DNA of 43,788 nt from Dysgonomonas sp. 521 (GCF_010501055.1 NZ_QVMO01000030.1:6273-50060); one strand, 5' to 3'; positions 34,476 to 42,113 are shown, numbered from the stretch's first letter. A program made the numbers and translations. Notes: generated by a model from the letters alone, not told the origin.

Positions 34476-34641
34476 ACCCCTCACGCCCTATGTTGGCGAC
34501 AGTAGGAGCAGTATAGGATACAAACAGTTGCAAATATATCAATTTTTTTTACAACATATTAATTATTTACCTTTCCATCTCTTCAGTCTCATCCCCAAAA
34601 GGGAAGTCTGGGAGGGGGTGGCTTAAAATTTTATTTTTTCT

Positions 34642-36081
34642 ATGAAATCAACCTGCACAAAACCAAGCAAACGAAGGCTATGGCCAATGCTGCTTTTTTT
34701 TATGTTACTAACCAGTCCCCTAATAAGGGCTCAGGTAACTATCGGAGATATTACAGAGCCCGAAGAGTTTTCGGCTCTGGAGCTTATCTCCAATAAAGAT
34801 AAAGGCTTGCGCCTGCCGCATTTGTCGTCTCTGAAAAGAGCAGATCTCGAAGGTTCAGATGCCTTTATACGAAGAAAGACGGATGAAGCCAAAGGCCTCA
34901 CCATCTTTAACACAACAACCAACTGTGTGGAAACATGGAATGGCGCACAGTGGATAAGTATGTGTGGGACTCCTGTTGTGGATGCTGCTGCTACGGTAAC
35001 CAGTTGCATCGACTATATGTTTACCTATCAAACCATGAACCTGAATGCCGGACATGCAACAGAAACCCCATCTTCGTATCAGTGGGTGGTAGACGGCCAA
35101 ACGATAACGGGAGCCACTGCTGCTACTTATAACTATACTCCACCGGCCAACATTGCCCTCGAAGAAGACGACTTGGGCAACTTTAAGAAAACCGTAAAGA
35201 TCACCTGCCAGATGATAGTTGACGGTAGAACAGTACAAGCTGTCGGCTACGATGTACTGGTAGTGAAAGCTACCAAAGGCACATTGTCGCCTATTTATGT
35301 ATGGGGGCATAAAAACGGTGTAGTCGAAGCGCCATCGGTAAAAATGGCTTTTGCCCATGTCAACCTCGGTGCTGAAAATGATACCGACCCGTGTAATTGC
35401 CTGGGAGACCTTTACCAGTGGGGACGCAAAAGGGACGGCAATGGTATTATTACCGGACATTTCAGGCGTAACCTCACCGATACGGATGTATGGCCGAATG
35501 GCACAGCGACTACTATCTATACTATTGCCCAGGCAACCGAATTGGATGCTGCCGGACAGGTATTATCTTCTGTTACTAACAAATACGGCAAGTTTATCAA
35601 GAGCCTATCTGCATCGCCTGCCAATTACGACTGGCGCAATTCTCGTAAAAATGACCTTTGGGGGAATGGCCTACACGCTTATAATCCTACCTGGACACAT
35701 TCTGCCAATAATCCATGTCCTACAGGTTGGAAGGTCCCGAGCCAGAAACAGTGGAGTGCTATCTATCAGGGTGGTACAAACTTCGGAAAACCCAGCTCTT
35801 CGACTTCCAGTACGTGGACAGCGCAGGGAGGATTCAAGACAGGCAGTACCAGTGGTTACAAGGTCGCTGACGCCCTTTATCTGCCCGCCGCCGGCTACCG
35901 CTCCAGCGGTACCGGCTCGCTGAGCCTCGTTGGCAACAAAGGCTACTACTGGAGTAGTACAAGAAGTAGCGATTACACCAACTACTCGTTCAACCTGATC
36001 TTCACCAGTAGCCTTGTCGGCCCGGGTAGCGACACCTGGCGCGCGTACGGTTGTTCGGTGCGTTGTGTTGCAGACAATTAA
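34642..36081 (+). CDS. FISUMP-domain surface protein 1
   Basis: The product (479 aa) has a signal peptide ending LIRAQ and a conserved N-terminal block (VTIGDITEPEEFSALELIS, GLRLPHLSS, GLTIFNTTTNCVETWNGAQW). A beta-rich middle follows. The C-terminal Fibrobacter succinogenes major paralogous domain shows DPCNCLGDLYQWGR, NPCPTGWKVPSQKQW, YYWSSTRSSDY and CSVRCV. These are secreted or surface proteins of unknown function. It is the first of three tandem paralogues and differs most in the middle region. Confidence 0.88.
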   Translation: MKSTCTKPSKRRLWPMLLFFMLLTSPLIRAQVTIGDITEPEEFSALELISNKDKGLRLPHLSSLKRADLEGSDAFIRRKTDEAKGLTIFNTTTNCVETWNGAQWISMCGTPVVDAAATVTSCIDYMFTYQTMNLNAGHATETPSSYQWVVDGQTITGATAATYNYTPPANIALEEDDLGNFKKTVKITCQMIVDGRTVQAVGYDVLVVKATKGTLSPIYVWGHKNGVVEAPSVKMAFAHVNLGAENDTDPCNCLGDLYQWGRKRDGNGIITGHFRRNLTDTDVWPNGTATTIYTIAQATELDAAGQVLSSVTNKYGKFIKSLSASPANYDWRNSRKNDLWGNGLHAYNPTWTHSANNPCPTGWKVPSQKQWSAIYQGGTNFGKPSSSTSSTWTAQGGFKTGSTSGYKVADALYLPAAGYRSSGTGSLSLVGNKGYYWSSTRSSDYTNYSFNLIFTSSLVGPGSDTWRAYGCSVRCVADN

Positions 36082-36095
36082 TCAATCTTAAAACA

Positions 36096-36115
36096 GGGTA
36101 TGCCCTGGTATACCC
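36096..36115. other. Hairpin between FISUMP 1 and 2
   Basis: GGGTAT (36096-36101) pairs with ATACCC (36110-36115). No T run follows, so it is more likely a processing or stability element than a terminator. Confidence 0.4.
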
Positions 36116-36141
36116 TATACAACTAAAACTAAATTTCGGAT

Positions 36142-37503
36142 ATGAACAAAAATATATTACAATATTGCCTGTTTGCATTTCTATCGATGGCGACGCTCAC
36201 TGCCCGTGCGCAGGTAACCATAGGGGGCAATACCCCACCGCATGATTTCTCCATACTGGAGATACTGTCGAACAAAAAAAGAGGGCTGCGCCTGCCGCAA
36301 CTCTCAACCGGCGAGAGACTGGAACTTGAAGGAACGGAAGCCTTTAAACAGACAAAAACAGATAAGGCCAGAGGACTTACCATCTTCAATACTACTAACT
36401 TCTGTGTGGAAACATGGAACGGCGAAAAGTGGATAAGAGTGTGTGCGAAAATGTTTAACCCAATTTATAATGTCGATTCGGGAACAACAAGGCTAAATAG
36501 CTCCGGTGCATTTGTGAACGGAACGGGCGATACCAAAAACCGTGGAACGGATGTAGACCATAGCAGTATGTCTGCCGGGGTATTTCGTTATGCGAGGGGG
36601 CTAGGAAAGAGCTACGACGGATTGGACTATACCCACGTCAGCGGTGTGAAGGTGACCATCCCGGCTACAACATTGGCCACCGGAAGCGGCGAACTGCCCG
36701 TAAGTGTAGAAGGTACAGTTTCGTCTGCCTATGCCGGAAAAGCATTCGACATACCGATAACTGTAACCATAGATGAAGTAGAACACCAACTCTATGTGCG
36801 GGTAACTACCGGTTGTGGAGCATACACCAGCGAAGAAAAAACAATACCATCGCCGGACGGAGACCCATCCTGGCTGCAATTCCAGTGCTTCAATCTGGGA
36901 ACCGACCAGTCTCTCGACCCATTTACGCCTAATGAGACCTTGCATGGCGATTTGTACCAATGGGGACGCCTTGCCGACGGGCATGAGAAACGCTCTAGCG
37001 GGGTTACCGACATTCTGGCTACCAATATTGCCGCTACGGTTCCTGCCACTGTGGTGGGCAAATTCATTTATAACGGGTATTCTCCATTCGACTGGCTTTA
37101 CGGTGGCGGAAATGAAGCCCGATGGGGCAATGGTACACAGGATGAAACCGCGTCTAGGGGGATTAACGACCCCTGCCCTGACGGATGGAAAGTACCCACC
37201 CAGAAACAATGGCAATCTATCTATAAAGCATCCGGAAATGGAACTCCCGATGCCGCGACCGCCAATACGTGGACATGGACAGACAAGGGTTACAAAGTGG
37301 GTAATGCTCTGTATTTACCTGTCGGCGGTATGCGCCATTACCATTCAGGAGAGCTGGATGACGTTGATACTTTTGGGAAATATTGGAGCAGTACGGTTAG
37401 CGGAATTAACGCGTATGGTTTGTCCTTCTGGAGTTCGGACATAGCTCCTGGCAATATACATCATCGCGTAATCGCTCACTCAATTCGTTGCGTAGCAGAT
37501 TAA
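36142..37503 (+). CDS. FISUMP-domain surface protein 2
   Basis: The product (453 aa) has a signal peptide ending LTARAQ and the same N-terminal block as its neighbours (VTIGGNTPPHDFSILEILSN, GLRLPQLS, GLTIFNTTNFCVETWNGEKW). An unrelated beta-rich middle (residues 105-245) precedes the FISUMP domain (LHGDLYQWGRLADGHEK, NDPCPDGWKVPTQKQW, KYWSSTVSG, HSIRCVAD). The first 50 codons are close to those of paralogue 3 at the DNA level, a sign of recent duplication or gene conversion. Confidence 0.88.
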   Translation: MNKNILQYCLFAFLSMATLTARAQVTIGGNTPPHDFSILEILSNKKRGLRLPQLSTGERLELEGTEAFKQTKTDKARGLTIFNTTNFCVETWNGEKWIRVCAKMFNPIYNVDSGTTRLNSSGAFVNGTGDTKNRGTDVDHSSMSAGVFRYARGLGKSYDGLDYTHVSGVKVTIPATTLATGSGELPVSVEGTVSSAYAGKAFDIPITVTIDEVEHQLYVRVTTGCGAYTSEEKTIPSPDGDPSWLQFQCFNLGTDQSLDPFTPNETLHGDLYQWGRLADGHEKRSSGVTDILATNIAATVPATVVGKFIYNGYSPFDWLYGGGNEARWGNGTQDETASRGINDPCPDGWKVPTQKQWQSIYKASGNGTPDAATANTWTWTDKGYKVGNALYLPVGGMRHYHSGELDDVDTFGKYWSSTVSGINAYGLSFWSSDIAPGNIHHRVIAHSIRCVAD

Positions 37504-37574
37504 TGAGCGGCCCAAGGGGGTAGCGCTGTAAAGTTTTGAACCAAATAATACTTTAAGAGAACAAAACATGATAC

Positions 37575-37631
37575 TGAGATTCACAAAGAAACCACGAGAA
37601 AGACTGAGAGAAAAAAACTCTGTGAACCTCA
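37575..37631. repeat. Palindromic intergenic repeat before FISUMP 3
   Basis: TGAGATTCACAAAG (37575-37588) is matched by CTCTGTGAACCTCA (37618-37631) in reverse complement with two mismatches. It forms a large imperfect hairpin in the 185-base gap between paralogues 2 and 3. Repeats of this look are frequent in Bacteroidota intergenic DNA. Confidence 0.55.
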
Positions 37632-37688
37632 ATGTTTACACAGTGTTTCTCAATGTAATAAAGCATAATAATCAGATATTTAGATAAT

Positions 37689-39128
37689 ATGAAAAAAATA
37701 TTAATATCAATTATATTACTTCTTGCGGTAGGGCTCACTGCCCGTGCGCAGGTAAGCATAGGGGGAAATACCCCTCCGCAGAATTTTTCTGTACTGGAGA
37801 TATTCTCGAACGACAAGGGAGGCTTGCGCCTGCCGCAACTCACTGCCACACAGCGTCAGGAACTCGAAGATTCGGATAAATTTCAAGAAAACAAGACAGG
37901 AACGGGACTGGGGCTTACCATCTTTAATATGACAAACAACTGTGTGGAAACATGGGATGGCGTACAGTGGATAAGTATGTGTGCTGATGCCACCCCACCT
38001 TTAAATCCCGATGACTATGAGACAGGCGAGGGTACTCTCACGGGAAAAACATGTTTCGATATTGCCGAAACGGGCGATAAAGTAACAGCCCGTAAAGCTG
38101 AAAAAACCAATTTCGCAATTCAAACAATAAGTGATAAAAAGAAAGACGCGACTTCGGTTTCCGATGCAAACTATACAATAGGCGACAATACCATTACCTA
38201 TTCGGGTATAAAAGAATATGTATTTACCCCCGAAGGTACAGTAAGCAATGTACGCTTTGCCTTTATTGATCCCACAGGTATAATAGTGGCAAGCATAAGT
38301 GGAGGTATTAAGGGGACTGTAACCGCGCCTGGTACCGTAATAGCTACTGTAACCTACAAATCGGATTTAAACTCAAGCACCAGTATATTGCGAGGCTTAA
38401 GCCGCGGGCAAGCCAAAAAAGTAGATATCTATGCCATTTACAACGATAACGCCGATGGCACAGGTGAGGACAAAGCCATAAAACTGACCGCCTCGTTTCA
38501 AGACTGTGCATGCAGCGGAGCGGCTATCGATGGTGGCGTTTGGCTTACATTTATGTCGCACAATTTGGGCGCCGACCAAACACTCGATCCATTAACACCT
38601 GCCGCAGGCATCCACGGAGCAAAACACCGCTTCGGGGCTAAGCTTCCTTCTCTGACGATGGCAGAAGACCAAGCAAACAGCGGAGAAGTTACAGGCTGGA
38701 ACAGCAAACCTGTGGAGACCACAACCAAAGCCGATTGGTCGGCCGCCAATAATCCCTGCCCCACCGGATGGCGCTTGCCTACCCATGACGAATGGGAGCA
38801 GGTGAAAAATACAAGCAACAACACACAAACCGTAATAGGTAGTGACTGGAAGGATGACCCTACCAACTACGATGTAGGCAGGAAAGTCGGCGACGCCCTG
38901 TTCCTTCCGGCTGCTGGCTACCGTGCTACCGGCAACGATTACGTTCCAGAAGGCAAGTTGTTAGATCGGGGCTGGAGCGGTTCCTACTGGAGTAGTACCA
39001 ATATCCTAACGGATGGTCCTTTTGGTGGCGCCGGTCAATGTCACACCATTAGCTTCTTCAAATCTAGCTTGAACATGATCAGCGAAGTGCGTACTACTGG
39101 CCTCTCTGTGCGATGCGTTGCCCAATAA
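37689..39128 (+). CDS. FISUMP-domain surface protein 3
   Basis: The product (479 aa) has a signal peptide ending LTARAQ, the shared block (VSIGGNTPPQNFSVLEIFSN, GLRLPQLTATQRQELEDS, GLTIFNMTNNCVETWDGVQW), a distinct middle (residues 110-275) and the C-terminal FISUMP domain (NNPCPTGWRLPTHDEW, GSYWSSTN, GLSVRCVAQ). It lacks the GDLYQWGR segment of the others and has GIHGAKHRFGAKLP in its place. Function is unknown; the shared leader and variable middle suggest surface variants. Confidence 0.88.
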   Translation: MKKILISIILLLAVGLTARAQVSIGGNTPPQNFSVLEIFSNDKGGLRLPQLTATQRQELEDSDKFQENKTGTGLGLTIFNMTNNCVETWDGVQWISMCADATPPLNPDDYETGEGTLTGKTCFDIAETGDKVTARKAEKTNFAIQTISDKKKDATSVSDANYTIGDNTITYSGIKEYVFTPEGTVSNVRFAFIDPTGIIVASISGGIKGTVTAPGTVIATVTYKSDLNSSTSILRGLSRGQAKKVDIYAIYNDNADGTGEDKAIKLTASFQDCACSGAAIDGGVWLTFMSHNLGADQTLDPLTPAAGIHGAKHRFGAKLPSLTMAEDQANSGEVTGWNSKPVETTTKADWSAANNPCPTGWRLPTHDEWEQVKNTSNNTQTVIGSDWKDDPTNYDVGRKVGDALFLPAAGYRATGNDYVPEGKLLDRGWSGSYWSSTNILTDGPFGGAGQCHTISFFKSSLNMISEVRTTGLSVRCVAQ

Positions 39129-39167
39129 AAAAACGATCAAGATAGAGACACGGCACACCGCGTCTTC

Positions 39168-39196
39168 GTCCTTCGGGGTTGCAACCCCCGAAGGAC
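39168..39196 (+). terminator. Strong hairpin after FISUMP 3
   Basis: GTCCTTCGGGG pairs with CCCCGAAGGAC across a loop of about seven bases. There is no clean T run behind it, so it may terminate weakly or protect the mRNA end. Confidence 0.5.
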
Positions 39197-39563
39197 TACT
39201 ATCAGGATTTACAATCCGATAAAATAACCGGATGGCAGATAATGATAATAAAAGGAGAGTGTGTCAAAAAACTGTTATACAGTGGTTGTATCAGGGAAAT
39301 GAAATGAGATTTATGCAGGTAAAATGCTAAAATCAACCGTATACATTGCTATACATGAATATTTGTATATGGATCGTTTGCGAGCATAAATTAGAAAATC
39401 AAAATCTGATATATAACCATGTTGTATATCAGGTATTTATTCTCAGTGCATGGTGCAAGTCTATCTAATAGATACTTGCATCTTGCACTGGGCTTTACAT
39501 ATCATTCGTAGACAAGCCCCTGTGTCTTTTCCGATAATGGAATTGATTTCATTTTGGGTATCG
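39197..39563. other. Intergenic region, no gene seen
   Basis: No coding frame is convincing. The phrase GAGAGTGTGTCAAAAAAC (39256-39273) resembles the tip of some insertion sequences, but no partner end was found. A hairpin of the form TGCAAGT...ACTTGCA lies at about 39453-39480. Confidence 0.35.
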
Positions 39564-39905
39564 TTAAAGTACCAATTTCTCAAGTATTGGCCGATGTTTT
39601 TCTCCCCAATCATCCATACTGTCTATAATCGGCAATATGCTTTTTTCTAAATCAGTCAAATAGTATTCACTATGAGGAGGAAGCTCTGCAAATATCTTTT
39701 TCTCGATAATGCCATGTTCCTCCAGTTCTCTCAGGTTTTGATTTAGAACGCGTGAAACAGCATCGGGTATTTCGCGATGAAGCTCACTGGGACGTTTGGG
39801 AGAATCTCGCAGAGCATCTATCAGGCATGGTTTCCATTTTGAACCAATTATACTCATTACTATACGGATACCACACGATAAATCTAAGGGTAAGTTTATT
39901 ACCAT
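39564..39905 (-). CDS. HxlR-type winged-helix regulator
   Basis: The product (113 aa from the ATG at 39905) has the HxlR pattern. These are a Cys near the N-terminus (DLSCGIRIVMSIIGSKWKPCLIDAL), the recognition region PSELHREIPDAVSRVLNQNLRELEEHGIIEKK, and the wing EYYLTDLEKSILPIID. Family members respond to redox or small electrophiles, sometimes through that cysteine. The frame is open to a TTG at 39926, but those codons belong to the end of the neighbouring coiled-coil frame. Its start overlaps a decayed gene, a sign of a rearrangement junction. Confidence 0.85.
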   Translation of the reverse strand: MVINLPLDLSCGIRIVMSIIGSKWKPCLIDALRDSPKRPSELHREIPDAVSRVLNQNLRELEEHGIIEKKIFAELPPHSEYYLTDLEKSILPIIDSMDDWGEKHRPILEKLVL

Positions 39906-40313
39906 ATGATTCAATTTGTTTGTCAAGCATTTGTTTATTATGCTTAAGCTCTTCCAGTTCAGATTCTTTCCCTTCTATTTCCATATCTTTGAAATGTACT
40001 TCCAGAAGTGCTTCATACTTTTCGAGTTCTATGCGTTTCGCCTGCTCTTTTTTTAGGTTCATCTGCATTTCTATCTCATCTTTTTCCATTTGTACTATTT
40101 CCATATCCCTAAGGACTGCTTTCTTTTTCATCACATACACACGTATCCCGATTATGATGATAGATACAAGTAATCCTATCACTCCTACATAGAGATATTA
40201 GTTCGTTTTTTGAACTCGCTCTCATTCCTTTCTTCCAGTACTAATACATATTCAATACCTAAACATGTATTCAACTCTAAACCTTCACTTGTAATTCTTC
40301 TTAATATAAACAT
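39784..40313 (-). pseudogene. Remnant of a membrane-anchored coiled-coil protein
   Basis: Minus-strand codons from 40313 read MFILRRITSEGLELN...EFKKRTNIS and stop. A one-base shift near 40195 restores LYVGVIGLLVSIIIIGIRVYV, a membrane helix, followed by about 70 residues of charged coiled coil (MEKDEIEMQMNLKKEQAKRI). This is the layout between the TPR region and the output domain of Bacteroidota TPR sensor regulators. The C-terminal 30-odd residues read through the HxlR start region and are not protein-like. Both ends appear lost, so I call it a fragment. Confidence 0.55.
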
Positions 40314-40408
40314 ATCTGTATGTATTTATATATTGGCTACTCTGTTAAAGGTTTTCGCCGTTCCCTACAGCAAAGTTTGTGCGAATTTTAGTGCGATGAA
40401 AGGACATA

Positions 40409-40648
40409 AAAAAGCCTGAATCATAATGATCCAGGCTAAATATTCGACCAACACTGACTTTATCAGGAATCCGGCTTACCATACAAGCTATACTTGTATG
40501 AGCTTCACACACCATCAGAGAGTCGATCTTTGCAGATTATCCTTAGTGTGTACCCTTGCGACAACGCTCTCCCGGCTTGTCAGTTATTATCGCTTGAGTT
40601 GTGTCGAATATGCTTTTGTTAAGCCCCGCACGGCTCTATGCAGGGCTT
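40409..40648 (-). ncRNA. Structured non-coding RNA candidate with its own promoter and terminator
   Basis: On the minus strand a -7 box (40655-40662) is followed by a folded RNA of about 240 bases that ends in an intrinsic terminator. Paired segments, in plus coordinates: 40603-40611 with 40440-40448 (9 bp), 40598-40600 with 40450-40452, 40579-40584 with 40453-40458 (6 bp), 40567-40571 with 40518-40522 (GAGAG/CTCTC), 40546-40551 with 40507-40512 (ACACAC/GTGTGT, crossing the previous helix and so a pseudoknot), a 4-bp hairpin 40526-40537 and an 8-bp hairpin 40480-40500. A leading hairpin spans 40620-40648. The terminator is AGCCTG/CAGGCT followed by six T at 40409-40437. No coding frame fits. 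I cannot name the family. Confidence 0.65.
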
Positions 40649-40654
40649 GAGTGT

Positions 40655-40662
40655 CAAATATA
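40655..40662 (-). promoter_or_regulatory. -7 box of the structured RNA
   Basis: Minus-strand TATATTTG fits TAnnTTTG. It lies just past the stop codon of the DUF5053 gene and about seven bases before the first RNA hairpin. A -33 box is not clear. Confidence 0.55.
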
Positions 40663-40668
40663 AGCTAT

Positions 40669-41058
40669 TTACAAAGAAATGCTTACCGAGCCTATTTTTT
40701 TTGATAAATCATCCAGGGCATATTTCAATTTATCTATTTCATCCGGAGTGAATTTAGCCGGCTTTCCGTTTACCGTATTACCATTAATGCGCTGATATAG
40801 CCATGCATCCGTTTTATTGAAATATGTTTTGGCAATATAAACCAGCGACACGGCCGGAATTATATCCTGCAATTTTTGCCTCATAGCCAGTTCTGTAGCT
40901 TTTTCCGCTGTATCTTTGGCTGAATCTACCATTCCTTGAGCAAAGGCATCAGGATCCTTATCTATCAATTTCTGCATTTGTACCTCAATAGCTTCATGTT
41001 CTTTATCTGTAGATGCTTGGACAAATGCTTCTTTTAGTTTATTTATTTCATTTTTCAT
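40669..41058 (-). CDS. DUF5053-type protein, phage-associated
   Basis: The product (129 aa) starts MKNEINKLKEAFVQAS and has the DUF5053 profile: a helical N-terminal half rich in D, K and E (IDKDPDAFAQGMVDSAKDTAEKATELAMRQKLQDIIPAVSLVYIAKTYF) and a C-terminal DAWLYQRINGNTVNGKPAKFTPDEIDKLKYAL. The last part resembles a short DNA-binding helix pair (WLYQRING...). The family occurs in Bacteroidota prophages and other mobile DNA; its role is unknown. It lies between two small minus-strand genes and the RNA gene. Confidence 0.75.
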   Translation of the reverse strand: MKNEINKLKEAFVQASTDKEHEAIEVQMQKLIDKDPDAFAQGMVDSAKDTAEKATELAMRQKLQDIIPAVSLVYIAKTYFNKTDAWLYQRINGNTVNGKPAKFTPDEIDKLKYALDDLSKKIGSVSISL

Positions 41059-41074
41059 AAGATTTCTGTTTTTT

Positions 41075-41099
41075 ATCCCCTCTTTGTATAAGAGGGGAT
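41075..41099. terminator. Terminator between the DUF5053 gene and the small ORF
   Basis: ATCCCCTCTT (41075-41084) pairs perfectly with AAGAGGGGAT (41090-41099) over a five-base loop. T runs exist on both strands. It would end the small minus-strand gene at 41104. Confidence 0.8.
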
Positions 41100-41103
41100 T
41101 TTG

Positions 41104-41268
41104 TTAATGACCAATTTCTTTTAGTTTTTCCGTTATTATCTCTATCTGTTCATCGAAGTATTCTTTCAACTTTTCAGACCTGTTAGATACTTCCTTGTAG
41201 TAAGAGAGAAGGAATATAAGCTCTTTTTTGAGATGCTTTTTCTCTTTTTTCAGTTCTCGGTTCAACAT
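41104..41268 (-). CDS. Small charged helical protein
   Basis: A 54-codon frame from the ATG at 41268 reads MLNRELKKEKKHLKKELIFL and ends EKLKEIGH. It is rich in K and E and predicted helical. A -7 box (TATATTTG, 41304-41297 minus) lies 29 bases upstream and a clean terminator follows the stop, so it has the frame of a real transcription unit. Function unknown; the size and neighbours fit a phage or plasmid small gene. Confidence 0.5.
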   Translation of the reverse strand: MLNRELKKEKKHLKKELIFLLSYYKEVSNRSEKLKEYFDEQIEIITEKLKEIGH

Positions 41269-41282
41269 GTTAAATAGCTCTT

Positions 41283-41304
41283 TATATTTGACTATACAAA
41301 TATA
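41283..41304. promoter_or_regulatory. Palindromic pair of -7 boxes
   Basis: TATATTTG (41283-41290, plus) and its exact reverse complement CAAATATA (41297-41304) are separated by six bases. This gives a face-to-face pair of -7 boxes in a 22-bp palindrome. The minus one serves the small ORF. The palindrome itself could be a repressor site. Confidence 0.5.
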
Positions 41305-41354
41305 ATAATGTTTTCATTATTATTCAAGTTTTCAGATGTTTTTCTACTTTTTTT

Positions 41355-41392
41355 TCATAAAAAGAAAGCCCCGGATTATCACAACCCAGGGC
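41355..41392 (-). terminator. Terminator after the 78-aa gene
   Basis: Minus-strand GCCCTGG pairs with CCGGGGC (with one mismatch; plus 41368-41374 and 41385-41392) and is followed by TTTCTTTTT. Confidence 0.65.
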
Positions 41393-41413
41393 GATTCCTC
41401 AAAAAAATGTTTC

Positions 41414-41650
41414 CTAATTCCAATTTGTTTTAATAATTCTGCCAATTTGTCCAACTTTGACATTTTCAAAAGGATCATTGTGCTTTGTCTTCTGTTTTTC
41501 AAATTGTTTGCATATTCGTTGAACCCTCTCTGATTGTTCATCAATGGCTTTCCGTTGCATATCAAGCCCTAAATCTATCAAATCACGGTAATCAAGTCTA
41601 TTTTCAAGACATGCCTGTTCTATCTGCTTCAGTAGAAGTTTACCTCTCAT
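41414..41650 (-). CDS. Small helical hypothetical protein
   Basis: The 78-aa product starts MRGKLLLKQIEQACLENRL and is charged and helical (DYRDLIDLGLDMQRKAIDEQSERVQRICKQF). The start overlaps the stop of the upstream fragment as ATGA, so it was the second gene of a coupled pair. I do not recognise the family. Overlapping shorter frames here are shadows. Confidence 0.55.
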   Translation of the reverse strand: MRGKLLLKQIEQACLENRLDYRDLIDLGLDMQRKAIDEQSERVQRICKQFEKQKTKHNDPFENVKVGQIGRIIKTNWN

Positions 41651-41736
41651 AGCGAACCTCCTTCCTTCACTTGGAATGTTGCTTCTATTCCGTTATGGCT
41701 GAATGTGTACTGAATATTGTTTTCAGAAAGTTGTTC
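41647..41736 (-). pseudogene. 3' end of a truncated gene
   Basis: About 29 codons (EQLSENNIQYTFSHNGIEAT... ending in GGSL) look like a real protein end and overlap the following gene by ATGA. Upstream of 41736 the frame runs into the antisense of a FISUMP fragment, so the rest of the gene has been replaced. The longer frame to 41883 is therefore chimeric. Confidence 0.5.
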
Positions 41737-42042
41737 GGTGCAGAGGATAGTACCGATCCCTGCAACTGCATGGGCGATTTGTATCAATGGGGGCGTATAG
41801 ATGACGGACACGAAAAACGCACCAGCGGAATAATGACATAGCTCACGGGACTGATTTGGATACAAACGGTCAGGTAGCTTCAACTAGTGATAAATTCGGG
41901 AAGTTTATTGCTACAGTTGTCAATTGGCGCGACCCTTCGTTAAATACGCTGTGGGGTGATGGTACGGACAGATATATACAAAAAAGAACCGATAATGACC
42001 CCTGTCCTCCGGGTTGGAAAGTTCCCAGCCAAAAACAATGGG
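41737..42042 (+). pseudogene. FISUMP gene fragment, truncated at both ends and frameshifted
   Basis: Plus-strand codons from 41737 read GAEDSTDPCNCMGDLYQWGR then DDGHEKRTSGIMT and hit a TAG at 41839. A one-base shift restores DIAHGTDLDTNG, then DKFGKFI, and NDPCPPGWKVPSQKQW to about 42042. It corresponds to the middle of the FISUMP domain of paralogue 1. It lacks a signal, the N-terminal block and the C-terminal third. It is a decayed fourth copy, or a silent donor cassette. Confidence 0.85.
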
Positions 42043-42077
42043 GATCCGAAAATCGGCTGAGCCACCGTAAATTCCAC

Positions 42078-42113
42078 CAAACAAAAGAGGCTTACAATTT
42101 CTTGTAAACCTCT
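42078..42113 (-). terminator. Terminator of tRNA-Arg
   Basis: Minus-strand AGAGGTTTACAA pairs with TTGTAAGCCTCT (one G-T) and is followed by TTTGTTTGG. It is nearly the same hairpin as after tRNA-Met at 10303-10330. The FISUMP fragment ends about 35 bases from it. Confidence 0.85.

Larger units (their letters stand above)
33782..34641. other. Long non-coding stretch between the AraC segment and the first FISUMP gene
   Basis: A plus-strand frame of 270 codons runs from 33814 to 34626, but it shows no protein-like pattern, no family motif and no coding bias, so I treat it as chance. The region is rich in hairpins: TGTCCGGGG/CCCCGGGCA at 34173-34200, a GGGC/GCCC stem near 34410, and a strong terminator at 34438-34475. 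An orphan terminator with no gene before it hints at a non-coding RNA or a lost gene. Confidence 0.5.

Noticed and set aside
33814..34626. Plus-strand open frame of 270 codons
   Set aside because: No domain, signal or conserved pattern; it runs through a strong terminator hairpin and other hairpins, and its residue make-up looks like translated non-coding DNA.
39256..39273. GAGAGTGTGTCAAAAAAC as an insertion-sequence end
   Set aside because: The phrase resembles some IS tips, but no inverted partner and no transposase were found in the window.
40409..40662. Retron or CRISPR-related RNA
   Set aside because: No reverse transcriptase or cas gene is in the window and there are no spaced direct repeats.
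41737..41883. N-terminal two thirds of the minus-strand frame 41647-41883
   Set aside because: It is the antisense of a clear FISUMP fragment (DPCNCMGDLYQWGR on the plus strand), so it is not native to the minus-strand gene.
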